Source: Nereocystis luetkeana
Taxonomy: Eukaryota; Sar; Phaeophyceae; Laminariales; Laminariaceae
Assembly (NCBI GenBank): GCA_031213475.1
Contig: JARUPZ010000017.1
Span: 4,522,849-4,586,848, forward strand
DNA: 64,000 bases
Reading direction: 5' to 3'
Shown piece after piece: positions 25,401 through 34,570 of the stretch. The notes under the pieces were generated by a model. That model had not been told where the DNA came from and did no database searches. It saw only the letters and a list, made by a program, of their open reading frames with translations. The translations under genes and the position numbers were made by a program. Numbering within the stretch: the first letter of the stretch is position 1; each line of letters starts with the position of its first letter.

Positions 25401-28400
25401 ATGCCTCTCGCACAATATTACGTAGCTGGTGTTTTTTTTTTTTATTATCGATTATTTCGCCTGTTTCCCGGGTTAAAACACGCTTGCAAAACGTGCTCAA
25501 ACCTCCATTTTCGGAAAAGCAAAAACAGCTCGCCGTCAGAGATAGCCTGATATCCGAAAAAAGAGATCCTCGACACTTATGGGTCCCGCGCGGTTGTTGG
25601 AGGGTGGCCCGCAAAATCTGGCGTTTTTTGTTCGCAGCGAAGATTTACGGGGGACCATAGTTAATAGGACCTACGTATATATAAAAACCTATATATATTT
25701 AACCATTTTTACAAACAATATTTGTTTCCGAGGTTTTCTTCTTTCGGGAAAGTTATGAGTGATCCATGTTGAAGATCATGCTGCACAATGTCGGATGGCA
25801 AGAGAAATAATATTAATATTTGGTCCTATTGACTATGGCCCCCCGTAATCGTACGGAATACCAGGTAACCGGCAATACGAGGGCACTCGGTCGACAAAAT
25901 GTCGTCCCCAGACTCGTGTATAGATACGCTCCTTTCCGATACCTAGACGGGGGGGGGGTGGGGGTGGGGGTGGGGGTGGGGGTGTACTCGATAGGAGAGA
26001 ATGTACTCGATCTCGTGCATGGCCGTAGTCATATGACCATAGACCCTCGCATCCCTACAATGCCGGGACGGAGCATGTCGTGTTTTCACCGACCAGGCAG
26101 ACATTGCTTGCACCAAGCGCGAAGCGTCGTGAGGTGTCTGGCGAGTCGCATGAAGGGTGAGCTGCATCCTACTAAGAACCGCTTGTGAGGCGGACTTGCA
26201 TATGGATGACAGCTTCAATAAATTTAGTTTAGTTTCCGGAGTAGGCATTTCCAGAGACAGCACTGGGAGTACTATGTAACTGCCTCTTGGGTGCCTTACC
26301 TTGAACACTCCGTCATACGATCATTCCCAATTGTGCGGAGTAAAGCTTATTTACCTCGCACAAAAAGATCTAACTCGACAACCAGCTGTGGGCGACCGCC
26401 AAAAAAACAAAAAAAAAAAAAGGGTACCCTGGTTGTCTAGCTCACGTTGTGAGCGGCATGTTTTACAGTGTCGTTGCCAACCGACGCCAACGCAACATAT
26501 AGAAAATAGGGGGTGGGGGGGGGGGGGTATACACTATATGTTTTACAGGGGGCCATAATAAATAGGACCTACGGTACGCACAATAACCTGTACATTTCGC
26601 TATTTTTACTAACAGTACTTGGTCCTATTTACTATGCCCCCCCGTAAATAGAGATACACCCTAACCACCGAGCTATTACGGGGGAACATAGTTGATAGGA
26701 CCGAATATTGTTAGTGAAAGTTGATGAATATATAGGTTTTATGTATCCCATAGGTCCTACTAACTATGGTCCCCCGTGTTAGCAGTCAGCGCTGGCTGTC
26801 AGTCCAACACCAAAAGCAACCGAAAACAACATGCTGTGATTTATTTCACCCGGGAGTGCTACTATTGCAGTAGCAATAAAAAGGAGCACACTATATATAT
26901 ACGGCAGGTAAACGAAGTAAAGTCAAAATAATCAAATTGAGTTTGGTGTTTTGTTCGTAACGAAATCCCACCCCCACACTACGAATAAACAGCTTCGTTT
27001 TTTTATGAGGAACAACTGCTCCGTGAGTTGGTCGATTCGAGATAGAAGCCGCCGACCACGCGTAGCTATCGGTTTCACACACGTTCGTCCGTAGGTCCTG
27101 TAGATCAGGTGTTTTAGTTACGCGCATTACTGGTCAATGCCCGGAGCTCTCCAAAGGTCCTTTCTTTGTGTCTGGCGGGGACCTACTGTATGCTGTGTAT
27201 GTCTTCTGACTCGACGCGGTGTGCGTCTTTTTTTTTTGCAGTTGTCTCGTCGATCCTGGTAGCATCCAGGGGAGTCGCCCGGCCAGTAGGCAATCGCGGG
27301 GGAAGGGAAACAATGAAAAACGCGCGGACGGTTAACGCGCATGTTGCAAAGTCGAGTATCGACCGATCGGCTGAACTCACAGCGGACGTGCCTTTTCTTT
27401 AATTTTTTAACCAAAAAAAAACTACTGGTACTCAGCACCCCTTTCCGTTGGCTGATTCAATTCCAGGGGGGAACATACCGCACCAACTGAGTAACGTGGG
27501 AACGTAGGGGATAATGAATTTTTCGGGGCCATCGCGGGTTCTGCTTACTGTGGAAGACCCACGATCAATCAGCGCCAAACTAAGATGTCAGCAGGAGACG
27601 CGCCAAGCAAGGAAAAACGTGCGCAGCCAAGGGTGTAGGGCCGAGTGTTCCGAACTCAAAAAAGTCTATCGGTATGTGGTATTTTGGTGTCAGTCGAGGC
27701 ACGTCAAGGCAAAAGTGCTGTCCAGATATCATGGGGTGAAAATGTTGTCTCCTGACATCCATGGCGCTGAATACTCGTACGGTGGTTCGTAGGTCAAGGG
27801 AGATGCGGCTTAATTGTGAGTTCTGGTCGACTACTACCTCTGTGGTCGGAAATATAAGGAACGTTCTATATTCATATTTGAGTGTAAATAGTCCTCTTTT
27901 TTCCGCCCGGAGGGGTATTTATTGTAGCCCCCCCTGCGCGTAACAAATAGCCGCCGGATCCAGCCAAGGCATGCCTTATTGACAGCCCAAGACATGAGGG
28001 AGGGAGGGAGGGAGCAGGGGGGGTTGTGTTTTCGTAGACGCCTTCAGTCCAGATGCACGCATGTGCGGCGTGCCGACTGCACACGAAACCGCCGCAATGC
28101 CCAACTGACTGTACGTGCGAGACATAACACGTACACATCGCGGGTCCTGGACATCGACCCCTGAGTGCTACCTTGCTGCTGTGCATGCAAGACGTACCCA
28201 CCTCGTCTGCTGCGTATTTGGCCTACGGTACCGCTGTACATGCAAGACGGCGACCACTACAGACAGTCTGGATCCCCAGCTTGCCGCCAGAAGATGTTCG
28301 CTGTGCAGGCCCCTCCCAGTACAAGAGTCAAATATATTTCTAATACAGTGTGGATTGCACCGAATATTGTGGCCCAACCCACCCGGCAACATACCTAAGC

Positions 28401-31400
28401 CATGTTATAGATCATTACCTATCGGGAGTCCATCTGGCATGCAAAAAAAAAAAAAACTCTCGATCATCAAGTGGAAATCGATGACATGTCCGAGGTCGCG
28501 AAGGTACACGCCAGGGCTGACTGGTCGCTATTAATAACAACACCTTTTCACGTGTGGAAGCGAGGTGAGCTTGAGCTTTTTTTATGCCAATTCCGCCGAA
28601 GGATTTACAAAAAAAAAAGAAAAAAAAAGAGTACGGCTAGGTGCTGGAGTAGCTGCTGGGTCGCGACATAACCTGGGCAATACCAATATCACTACACGTC
28701 CGAAAATACGAAGACCGATTGGTGTCGACATCGATATAAAAACGATTCCTATGTCTCTGTCCATGCACCCCCTGGGACGAAATTGACGTGAATAAAAATG
28801 ACGAAAACGGTGCAGCGCTGGGCGCTTTTTGCGCCCTGCTCGCCGTCGAGGAAATGAACAGGGAGAGTCATCGTCGGGGGGTGGGTTACCTTATCACCCT
28901 GTGTGCTCTTCGACTGTGGGTGGAAATATAAGGGGCGTTTAGCCATACCTTTAGAGACCGCCGTCCCTTTCTGGGGAGTGGTTTGTCCCCTGACTGGGTC
29001 TGACTGCAGTCTGCACTAAAAGGGATAAGACCGAGCCAAGCGGTTGTTAAATTTCCTCCCAGGATAGCATGAAGTACGCACGAGCTCGTACGGTAGTGTT
29101 TAAAAAAAAATAAAAAAAACAGACATGCAGCAAATGGAGTAGACAAGCCTAAAGTTGGTACAGAAGGAAAGTAGACTATCAATAGGTGCTTGGGTTTCCT
29201 TTTGTTTCCGAGGTATTCCTTCTTTCGGGAAAGTTATGAGTGAGTGATCAATGTTGAAGATCCTGCTGCGTATTGTCGGGTGGCAAGAGAAATAATAATA
29301 ATATATTCATAAAGGCACAACGAGCCACAAAACGAACGCGTCTGTCGGGATAGATAGATTCGTATGCGTTGAGACGACGGTACGCAGACGTAGGCTCTTG
29401 TTTGCGGGCTTTGTGACACGAATGGGAGAGGAGCGTCTGCCGAGGAGGGTGATGTTTGGGGAGATGGTTGGGGGTAAGGGTTACTCCGGAGGACAGGAGT
29501 GGGACTGGATGAGGTACCTTGAGGAGGACCTCAAGGAGTTCGGCATCAAGCTCGAAGGGTGGCGCGAGACAGCACAGAAAGCCGGCAGATGGTTCCAACG
29601 GGTCGAGGAAGGGGCGGAGGCCTTCATGCGGAAATGGCATACAGATGAGAAGGAGGCATCGGCAGAACGGCATAGAATAGCTGCGACCACGACCACAGCC
29701 GTTGACGCCAACGCGAGTGTGCAGAATGGCAGGGAAGAGGGGGGGGGCGAAAGGGGGACGAGGGGGAATGGCGGGGGGGGGGGGGGGGAGGCGGTCTGCC
29801 CAACAGACTGAAGCCTGGTTATGGCCATCATCGTCATGATGCACTCCTTTCTTTGGGACCCAAGTAACTAGCATGGTGCCATCTGGGCAACTTTGCGTGT
29901 CTGTATGCTCCAGTGCCTGCCTTTGGTATTTTCTTTCCCCCCCGCCCGTGATTATCGCTTTTTTGTCCCTTCTTTGTTTTCATTTTTCTTTCATTTATTC
30001 ATTCCCGTTTGTACCTCTTTGTGTCTTTGTTAGTATGGTCCGTTTTGCCTTGCCTTTTTTTCGCGTTTTGCTATCTGCGTCTGTTTTAGTTTTGTTTTTG
30101 TTTTTGTTTTGCTTAGCTTCATCTTCTTTTTTTAGGTTTTTGTCTGCTATTAATAGTCTCCTTTTTGCTTCCCTGGTGTCCGCAGTGGTGGAGTGCGTAT
30201 GCCTGTTTTTTGTTTTTTTTTGCCTCTGTTTTTTACTTGAGGTATTTCTTCCACTCCAGAGTTATTGGAGCCTGTCCTGCGACCACGGACTGCATTGAAT
30301 TGTGAGTTAATGTGAGAACAACAACAACAACAACAACGTACACGTACCGAAAAGAAGCAGAACTCTGCACGTGAAATTTTGCGTACCAGGGGGGGGGGGG
30401 GCAATCGACTTGTGGTTGGCGGCTTATGGTCAGCCAGCCAACTCACGCTCGGTCCCAAAATATAGAAATCGTTTGGATACGATGTTTAAGTGCAGGCTAC
30501 TCTTGCAAACGTTTCGGGAACATTTATGCGCCCGGTGCAGCAGTAGCGGTCCCTCTATGGTCAGCAAACTCACGCTCTGTCCCACAATATAGATATCTTT
30601 TGGATGTGATGCTTCAAGTGCCGGCTACTGTTGCCAACGTTTCAGGAACATTTATGCGCCCGGTACGGCAGTAGCGATCCCTCTATGGTTAGCCAACTAA
30701 CTCACGCTCTGTCCCACAATATAGAATATCGTTTGGTTACGATGTTTTTTTAAGTGCAGGCTACTGTTGCAAAGGTTTCGGGAACATTTACGTGCCCGGT
30801 ACAGCAGTAGCGGTCCCTCCAGAGTGCCGGTGTGAGATGCGCCAGCCCACAAAAACGGCAATATATATATATATATATATATATAGCGGCGACCGGCGCT
30901 ATCGCTCCGTCCACTACCACGCTGGTTATTCCCGTCTGTCTGTGCCAGGCGATTTCATAGGCATTATAGTGAGAAACCGGCAGTATCCAACCGGCAGTAT
31001 GTAGCGGGGCCGGTACTCTGGGTCACACCTTCCTCGTATTTGAGGACAAAGGGGGTACATAGGGACTTCAGACCCCCATACATTATTGTTGATAGTGTTA
31101 TTACATTGAGCCATCTGACAATGAATACTTCCTCGATTTTTGAGGACAGAGGGGGCACATGGGGACTTCAGACCCCCATACATTATTATTAATAGTGTTA
31201 TTACATTTAGCCATCTGACAATGAAAAATTCCTCGTATATGAGGACAGAGGGGGTGCATAGGGACTTCAGACCCCCATACGAATTAGTATTATGACGTTT
31301 AACCGTCTGACTACAACCCCCATACATTATTGTTGATAGTGTTATTACATTGAGCCATCTGACAATGAATACTTCCTCGTATTTGAGGACAGAGGGGGTA

Positions 31401-33703
31401 CATGGGGACTTTAGACCCCCATACATTATTATTAATAGTGTTATTACATTTAGCCATCTGACAATGAAAACTTCCTCGTATATGAGGACAGAGGGGGTAC
31501 ATAGGGACTTCAGACCCCCATACGAATTAGTATTATGACGTTTAACCGTCTGACTACAATCACACCACGTTAAGCACCGGGGGGGGGAGGGGTAGTGCCA
31601 TTTCCTCGTTTTTTTTTCATGTGCACACTTGAGTGTTGCGCTGTTAGACTTAAGAATGCGCGTCTATTTCACTAGGATATCGTACGTACAGTAGTTGTTG
31701 GCTGCCGTTACTCTAGCATTGCTGCCGGACTTCATTCCCTTTTTTCTTCGTTGCTCTACGGTAACATTGTCTATCGATCTCCATTTTCGTTTTTTCAAGA
31801 AAAGGAGAAAAAAAACAGAGGGAACATCTCCTCGAAATTATAAAACGCTATCGCCTGAAACGTGATTTCCGAGGAATAAACCCCATCCAGCGAAAAAAAA
31901 AAACAACCGCGACCGGGAATCGTGGTAAAAAATGCCCTCAATAAGTATCAAGGCTTGTACAGACACGACACAACACGATAGTACAGACACGACACGACAG
32001 ACAAAACAGCTCTTTACACCGACCGCAGTGCGCAAAAACACGCCTCTCCCGTCACACCCCCGAGGGCACAACCCGGGCTGCTCCGCGTCTGGTCGATCGA
32101 TGCTCTGTGTGTATACGTGTAATAGTCGACAAATCTTTTCGGCATCCCCTCTTCCCCCCCTCCTCCTCCTCCCGAAGCCTCCACAGCAGCAGTTTTTTTG
32201 TTAGTGGAAAAAAAACTAAAAATACGTCAGCTGTTCTTGTGAGTGCTCACGATCGGTAGACTCACGATCGGTTGACACCCAAACAACGCTTGCAAACTGC
32301 GTGGCACAAACATTCGGGCGTTTTCCCTGCTGGCCGGTGACTCCCCGGGAAGCTACCAATACTATCAAATACGTACGGTCGAAGAGACGACGACAATATT
32401 TATTCCTGTACGTGCGTAAGCACAAATCCCCGAATATTTTTCGGGCTTTTACTTCCCCGAGCCCGGGAAATCGTAGGGAGCGTATTCGATGCTAGTCGAC
32501 GAGAGGGAAGACAGGGCTGAATTGAACCGTAGTTCGGGGGGGGAGAGAGAAAAGCCTCCGTACTTTGTGTCCCCGAATATGAGTTTCGACTTTCCATCGG
32601 AAGGAGGGAGGAAATATCGGCGAATATACGGAACGGGATGGAAAACGACAACAACAAAACAAAAACTGGAACAAGAACAGCTGCAAAGCCGCGGCACGCA
32701 AGTCACAGGCACGAAACCCCGAATCACATCGCGCGTTCAAAGCTCGAACGTGCGTACGTATCGCACACGCGAGATAGTAGAGCTCGATCTAGTATTTATC
32801 TCTGGGTGCGCCTCGAAGCGGCGCGGCGTGCGCCACTCTGCACCGCTTGCTACGCATATGCTGGTATATAGACCGCGTCGATGATCGTGTAAGAGGCTTT
32901 CTCGGTCAAGCAAATGCTCTGCACCCGTGTGTTTTCCCGGTGGTGCTACAAGATACGTCCTCGCCCTCATGAAAATATGCTCCTACTATGTCCGGAAAAG
33001 TAGGTAACGTTTGTGTATCAATCGTGATGAGCGAAGGGCCCTTACATTTCCGGACAGAGTGGTGCTTATTTTTCATGCTAACACCCGAAACATGCGGCTT
33101 GTAAAGGGGAATAAAGATCGAATCATCGGGGCTCGAACGAAAACATCATCACCCCGCAAAAAAAAAACGGGGCGCGGCAGCACGCGTAACAATACCCGCG
33201 GGAGGCTGAGTTCTTGCTGTTAAATCACTCGCGGATGGCGGCCTCTTTGTAATAAAGCGGGACTTGCTTTGCTACCTCTCTGTTCGACGAGCGCTTCGCG
33301 GCGCACTCGCGGACTAAACGGGAGACACAAAGAAGGTACACAAAGACGAACGCGACAAAAAAAAAAAGACGCAGCAGCACCGCGGTGACAACGCGCGCGC
33401 GCGAGGCTGGGTGTTCGCTTGCCCATCACTCACCGCTTGGTACCCGTGTGGCACATACCCTGCGAGAGGCAGGCTGCTTGTAAACTGTTTTTTTTTTGTG
33501 CTGGTTGGCTGATTGATGCTCGCTTACCTCTCGTCGACGAGCGCTTCGCAGCACTCGGACTCGACGACATCCTCCAAGCCCTCGCCGAGGGGGTTGGTCT
33601 GGCCCTCGTCCGGAGGGTCGAAGCAGGAGAACGTGGGGGCGGCCTTGGCGGCGCAGACCAGCCCGAGGGCGATGGTCGTGAGCGTGGCCATGTCAGAGCG
33701 CAT
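14982..33703 (-). CDS. Secreted Cys-rich protein, left paralogue (four exons, frameshifted)
   Basis: I reconstruct this gene from four exons whose sequence and splice phases match the middle paralogue: 33703-33528, 22188-22041, 16754-16372 and 15118-14982. Predicted features are a signal peptide, 20 cysteines in the mature chain and a Pro/Thr linker with TPAPV, ETPAPT and TPAPTID. Exon 3 has 383 bases rather than a length of 1 mod 3. One surplus base in the C-rich tract at 16681-16700 moves the frame. Without correction the protein stops after about 197 residues and lacks the last ten cysteines; ignoring that base the length is about 280. It may be a recent pseudogene or an assembly error in a homopolymer. 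Intron 1 (11.3 kb) and intron 2 (5.3 kb) are filled with repeats. The function is unknown; nothing indicates an enzyme. Confidence 0.72.
15229..15476. mobile_element. GTTCTACGATAG inverted-repeat element, copy 1
   Basis: The ends are TTCTACGATAGAGGTTCACC and, in reverse complement, GTTCTACGACATAGGTAGC. The interior has GTCACCCGAAAACTG and AAGATTGGCATTGCGACGATTTTG, shared with five other copies. It lies just upstream of exon 4, in intron 3 of the left paralogue. Confidence 0.8.
15511..15683 (+). repeat. G-tract-associated dispersed repeat, copy 1
   Basis: Begins directly after a G-run (15508-15517) with TACTCATGTCATGCATGGCC, followed by CCTCGCATCCCTAC, GGGACGCGGAGCACGT and the CAGGCAGGCATTGCTGGTACC block found in the longer copies at 20124 and 25982. 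Confidence 0.75.
16238..16300 (-). repeat. G-tract-associated dispersed repeat, short inverted copy
   Basis: Reverse-complement fragment (GGCCATGCATGAGATCGAGTAC) sitting between two C-runs (16199-16227 and 16296-16318), in intron 3 of the left paralogue. Confidence 0.75.
16372..16754 (-). CDS. Left paralogue, exon 3 (contains frameshift)
   Basis: Acceptor ATCCCAG, donor GGTGAGTT. It opens with GLCITCSEILEFGFF, then the frame breaks in the C-rich stretch at 16681-16700. The correct reading is recovered one base over: repeated TPAP motifs, TIDPNNSGDGFG, then DECPC and KAMVCDPTCSDGSD. Confidence 0.78.
16912..17130 (+). repeat. G-tract-associated dispersed repeat, copy 2
   Basis: Follows a G-run (about 16900-16911). 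It contains CATGCATGGCCGTAGTCGTA, AATGCCGGGACGGAGCATGT and GCGAGTCGCATGAAGGGTGA. It ends at AAGAACCGCTTTAGAGGCGG, shortly before the next G-run. Confidence 0.82.
17178..17235 (+). repeat. G-tract-associated dispersed repeat, short copy
   Basis: GTACTCGATATCATGCATGA follows a long G-run (17164-17180). Similarity ends after the CATAGACCCTCG block. Confidence 0.75.
17525..18310 (+). repeat. About 100-120-bp diverged tandem array
   Basis: At least eight units share GTGTACCCCTACCGTAGCAG, a 'TTTCAAGATAACGGGAGG' block, 'TATGGAGGCGCTCCTCAAGCG' and a G-run. Unit starts are near 17527, 17607, 17713, 17808, 17911, 18012, 18128 and 18248. Two more diverged units lie at 18605 and 18717. It lies in intron 2 of the left paralogue. 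Confidence 0.82.
18765..19860 (+). repeat. Degenerate G-rich repeat field
   Basis: Repeated, irregularly spaced blocks resembling GATGTTCTACGGAGGCGCTAG occur near 18770, 18873, 18990, 19175, 19495, 19640, 19750 and 19815, separated by G-rich sequence. Frames here are compositional and not genes. Confidence 0.55.
19329..19400 (+). repeat. G-tract-associated dispersed repeat, short copy
   Basis: GTACTCGATATCATGCATGG directly after a G-run (19310-19330), extending to the CATAAACCCTCACACCCCTG block. Confidence 0.75.
20124..20692 (+). repeat. G-tract-associated dispersed repeat, long copy (about 565 bp)
   Basis: A near full-length unit, from CAATCGATAGGAGAGAATGT through the CATGCATGGCCGTAGTCGTG block, GAAGGGTGAGCTGCATCCTA, CCAGAGACAGCACTGGGAGT and CGACCAGCTGTGGGCGACCG, to a TATATAATAGGG end that runs into a G-tract. 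It aligns throughout with 25982-26527. No open frame is conserved between the two. Confidence 0.85.
20846..21347. mobile_element. Putative inverted-repeat element holding a nested insertion
   Basis: The left end CTCATTCTTATCGGAGA (20849-20865) recurs in reverse complement at about 21327-21345, and similarity continues for some 20 bases inwards. The 500-bp interval contains a complete GTTCTACGATAG element (20953-21205), which must be the younger insertion. No other copy was seen in this window. Confidence 0.55.
20953..21205. mobile_element. GTTCTACGATAG inverted-repeat element, copy 2
   Basis: The terminal repeats extend outwards to GACGCG on the left and CGCGTC on the right. The interior carries GACGGGGTTCCTTAGCCGAA, GGGCCATGGGATTGTCCATC and the reverse of the CACCCGAAAACTGACTT block. 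The orientation is opposite to copy 1. Confidence 0.85.
21806..21892 (+). repeat. About 100-bp short dispersed repeat, diverged copy
   Basis: Contains TTTTGAGTGATCAACGTTGAA and CATTGTCGGATCGCAAGCAG. It matches better-preserved copies at 25709-25815 and 29205-29305. Confidence 0.6.
21893..22003. repeat. AT-rich microsatellite
   Basis: Imperfect TATACATATATA runs, in intron 2 of the left paralogue about 40 bases from the exon 2 donor. Confidence 0.85.
22041..22188 (-). CDS. Left paralogue, exon 2
   Basis: A 148-base exon, acceptor CTGACAG, donor GAG|GTACGA. Its first base completes an AGC (Ser) codon split across intron 1. It encodes ERLVVWDPVNCNHGPGEDPI, then CRAHDTDGCRFC and CDDFE, with five cysteines. 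It ends in phase 0. It is almost identical to the middle paralogue's exon 2. Confidence 0.87.
22445..22486. repeat. Poly-C tract of about 36 bases
   Basis: One of the longest homopolymers in the window, followed by CCCCCAC repeats to 22518. It is in intron 1 of the left paralogue. Confidence 0.9.
22712..22801 (+). repeat. 25-bp tandem repeat
   Basis: Three copies of GAACTTTATCTTCATGCTAA plus CATCT, then a partial fourth. Confidence 0.88.
22858..22954. mobile_element. TTAA-flanked foldback element, copy 1
   Basis: About 89 bases between two TTAA tetramers (22858-22861 and 22951-22954). The arms CCCTTTTAGAACCGCAGTCC and the reverse complement of the same at the right end can pair almost fully, leaving a short loop. 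TTAA duplication and CCC termini fit piggyBac-type non-autonomous elements. There is no coding capacity. Confidence 0.85.
23120..23215. mobile_element. TTAA foldback element, diverged copy 2
   Basis: The right half keeps the GTCCCCAAAAG and TCTTAAAGGGGTTAA blocks. The left arm is decayed (TTTTTTAGGGCAAACTGCAG). Confidence 0.7.
23733..24180. repeat. (GGGTC)n pentanucleotide satellite, about 450 bp
   Basis: About 85 near-perfect GGGTC units, with one phase slip (about 23790) and scattered variants (GGGTT, GTCTG) toward the right end. A smaller related array lies at 24795-24850. Because five is not divisible by three, all three frames on each strand stay open and read as RVGSG or DPTRP repeats. 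These are not genes. The array is in intron 1 of the left paralogue. Confidence 0.95.
25645..25848. mobile_element. TTACGGGGG MITE with nested short repeat
   Basis: The left end TTACGGGGGACCATAG and right end CTATGGCCCCCCGTAA delimit a MITE that is about 100 bp longer than the others. The surplus is the short dispersed repeat at 25709-25815, inserted at an AATATT that now appears on both sides. Confidence 0.85.
25709..25815 (+). repeat. About 100-bp short dispersed repeat, nested copy
   Basis: TGTTTCCGAGG, TTCTTTCGGGAAAGTTATGA, GTTGAAGATC and GGCAAGAGAAATAATA blocks, matching 29205-29305 and, more weakly, 21806-21892. The ends are AT-rich. The class is unknown. Confidence 0.75.
25982..26527 (+). 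repeat. G-tract-associated dispersed repeat, second long copy
   Basis: Starts right after a (GGGGGT)n tract (25950-25983) and ends at AAAATAGGGGGTGGGG. It is colinear with 20124-20692, including ACCAGGCAGACATTGCTTGC, CCAGAGACAGCACTGGGAGT and ACCAGCTGTGGGCGACCGCC. An A-run at about 26400-26420 is specific to this copy. Confidence 0.85.
26543..26647. mobile_element. TTACGGGGG MITE, copy 2
   Basis: About 105 bp. The ends TTACAGGGGGCCATAA and CCCCCCCGTAA are inverted. The interior is AT-rich with TATTTTTACTAACAGTA. Confidence 0.8.
26676..26778. mobile_element. TTACGGGGG MITE, copy 3
   Basis: The ends TTACGGGGGAACATAG and CTATGGTCCCCCGT are inverted. The orientation is opposite to copy 2, only 28 bp away. 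Confidence 0.8.
28945..29028. mobile_element. TTAA foldback element, degenerate copy
   Basis: CCTTTAGAGACCGCCGTCCC on the left and CTGCACTAAAAGGGAT on the right can still pair. The flanking TTAA is lost. Confidence 0.55.
29205..29305 (+). repeat. About 100-bp short dispersed repeat
   Basis: TGTTTCCGAGGTATTCC, TTCGGGAAAGTTATGAGTGA and GGCAAGAGAAATAATAATAA. It lies 60 bp upstream of LINE copy D. Confidence 0.75.
29366..30337 (+). pseudogene. LINE copy D, 5'-truncated 3' end with (AAC)n tail
   Basis: It contains only the end of the C-terminal domain (from RRRRLLFAGFVTRMGEERLP onward) and the full 3' region: HTDEKEASAE, a G-run (29774-29789), a T-rich stretch, GACCACGGACTGCATTG and GTTAATGTGAGAACAACAAC. 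It closely resembles copies A and B by eye. It is dead on arrival by truncation. It lies in intron 1 of the left paralogue, antisense to that gene. The flanking CGTA may be a short target duplication, but this is uncertain. Confidence 0.85.
30425..30820 (+). repeat. About 130-bp tandem repeat, three copies
   Basis: The periods between TATGGTCAGC-like starts (30425, 30556 and 30684) are 131 and 128 bp. The cores are CAACTCACGCTCTGTCCCA and CGGGAACATTTATGCGCCCG. Confidence 0.88.
30860..30885. repeat. (TA)n microsatellite
   Basis: A pure AT dinucleotide run. Confidence 0.9.
31028..31562 (-). repeat. About 100-bp repeats arranged in a 243-bp higher-order unit
   Basis: Blocks TTCCTCGTATTTGAGGACA, GGGACTTCAGACCCCCATAC and TTGAGCCATCTGACAATGAA alternate. 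The second half (31317-31562) repeats the first (31073-31318) with an offset of 243-244 bp. Minus-strand frames through it read as repeated peptides (RWLNVITLSTIMYGG). I consider this a consequence of the repeat rather than a gene. Confidence 0.85.
31566..33273. other. Intron 1 sequence without recognised features
   Basis: Part of intron 1 of the left paralogue. Short overlapping frames on both strands (for example 32489-32740) show no domain or shared splice logic. Confidence 0.45.
33274..33320 (-). pseudogene. Decayed duplicate of the exon 1 end of the left paralogue
   Basis: TACCTCTCTGTTCGACGAGC followed by GCTTCGCGG and CACTCG resembles the exon 1/donor junction at 33525-33570 with small insertions. 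It lies about 250 bp away inside intron 1. It is best explained as a local duplication that has since decayed. Confidence 0.55.
33528..33703 (-). CDS. Left paralogue, exon 1 (signal peptide)
   Basis: ATG at 33703-33701, 58 codons plus two bases, donor GAGAG|GTAAGC. It encodes MRSDMATLTTIALGLVCAA, a typical eukaryotic signal peptide. Then follow APTFSCFDPPDEGQTNPLG and ECCEALVDE, with three mature cysteines. The start is supported by alignment with the middle paralogue, which begins at the same MRSD. Confidence 0.85.
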
Positions 33704-34115
33704 GATGATGCTTGTTGTGGTGCTTGACAACGCTGAACAGGTCGGTGGTGGTGGTGGCGGTGGTGGTGTTTGTACGAGGCTTGGGCTGAAGTACGGCTAT
33801 GCTGCGCGTTGGGGGGGGGGGTGCATGGTCGGGCACAAAGAGCGTTAAACTTGGGCGAGGGCACGTCGGGCTCAGGGCTTAGGGCCTAAAAACATGTTGA
33901 CAGTTGCTGCTAGTTGGGCCGCATCGGGACGAAACGTCGGCCCAAAAAAAAACGTTTCAAGTCCATTATCCAGTCTAAGCTCAAGTGTATAACCGAACCG
34001 GAACAACCGCAAAATCGTCGACGACTACAAGTACGTTCATCATCTGCGACCGACAAGTAGCAACAACAACAATAGATCGAAATTGCGCCGCACATTTTCA
34101 GAATACTCAGCCCTT

Positions 34116-34131
34116 TTGCTGCTGTTACTGC

Positions 34132-34166
<35 letters not shown>

Positions 34167-34170
34167 CGGT
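34116..34170. repeat. (CTG)n-type trinucleotide repeat
   Basis: Imperfect TGCTGT/TGCTGC units, upstream of the left paralogue. Confidence 0.85.
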
Positions 34171-34462
34171 TGTGCGTACGACTCCATTACTCGCCATAGC
34201 CCCTGTGCACGTGGGGGTGTAAACTAGTACAGCGCACGACACTACCTGGTACATGAATAGCAGCAGCCATGGCATCCCCCACTCGTCGGCTCACAAACGG
34301 GAACCAAAAAAAAAACGAAACAGACCGACAGGTCGGTTGCGACTACACCAGGTATGCACGTACGGCTACCAATACACAGCACAACATTTCTTCGTATTAA
34401 TAACAGCACAACTGCACCAACAGCACGGCAGCAGTACATGAGTACTTGACCTACTATGGTAT

Positions 34463-34570
34463 TTACGGGGGACCACAGCAAATAGGACCTACGGTGTGCT
34501 CAAAAACTAATATGTTTACCTTTTTTCACTAGCAATATTTGGTTCTATTATTTACTGTGGTCCTCCGTAA
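34463..34570. mobile_element. TTACGGGGG MITE, copy 4
   Basis: Left end TTACGGGGGACCACAG, right end CTGTGGTCCTCCGTAA. The interior is AT-rich with TTCACTAGCAATATTTGG. Confidence 0.85.

Noticed and set aside
31838-32071. Minus-strand Cys-rich frame inside intron 1 of the left paralogue, considered as an extra exon
   Set aside because: Cys spacing does not match the family and exon 1 joins exon 2 directly in phase without it.
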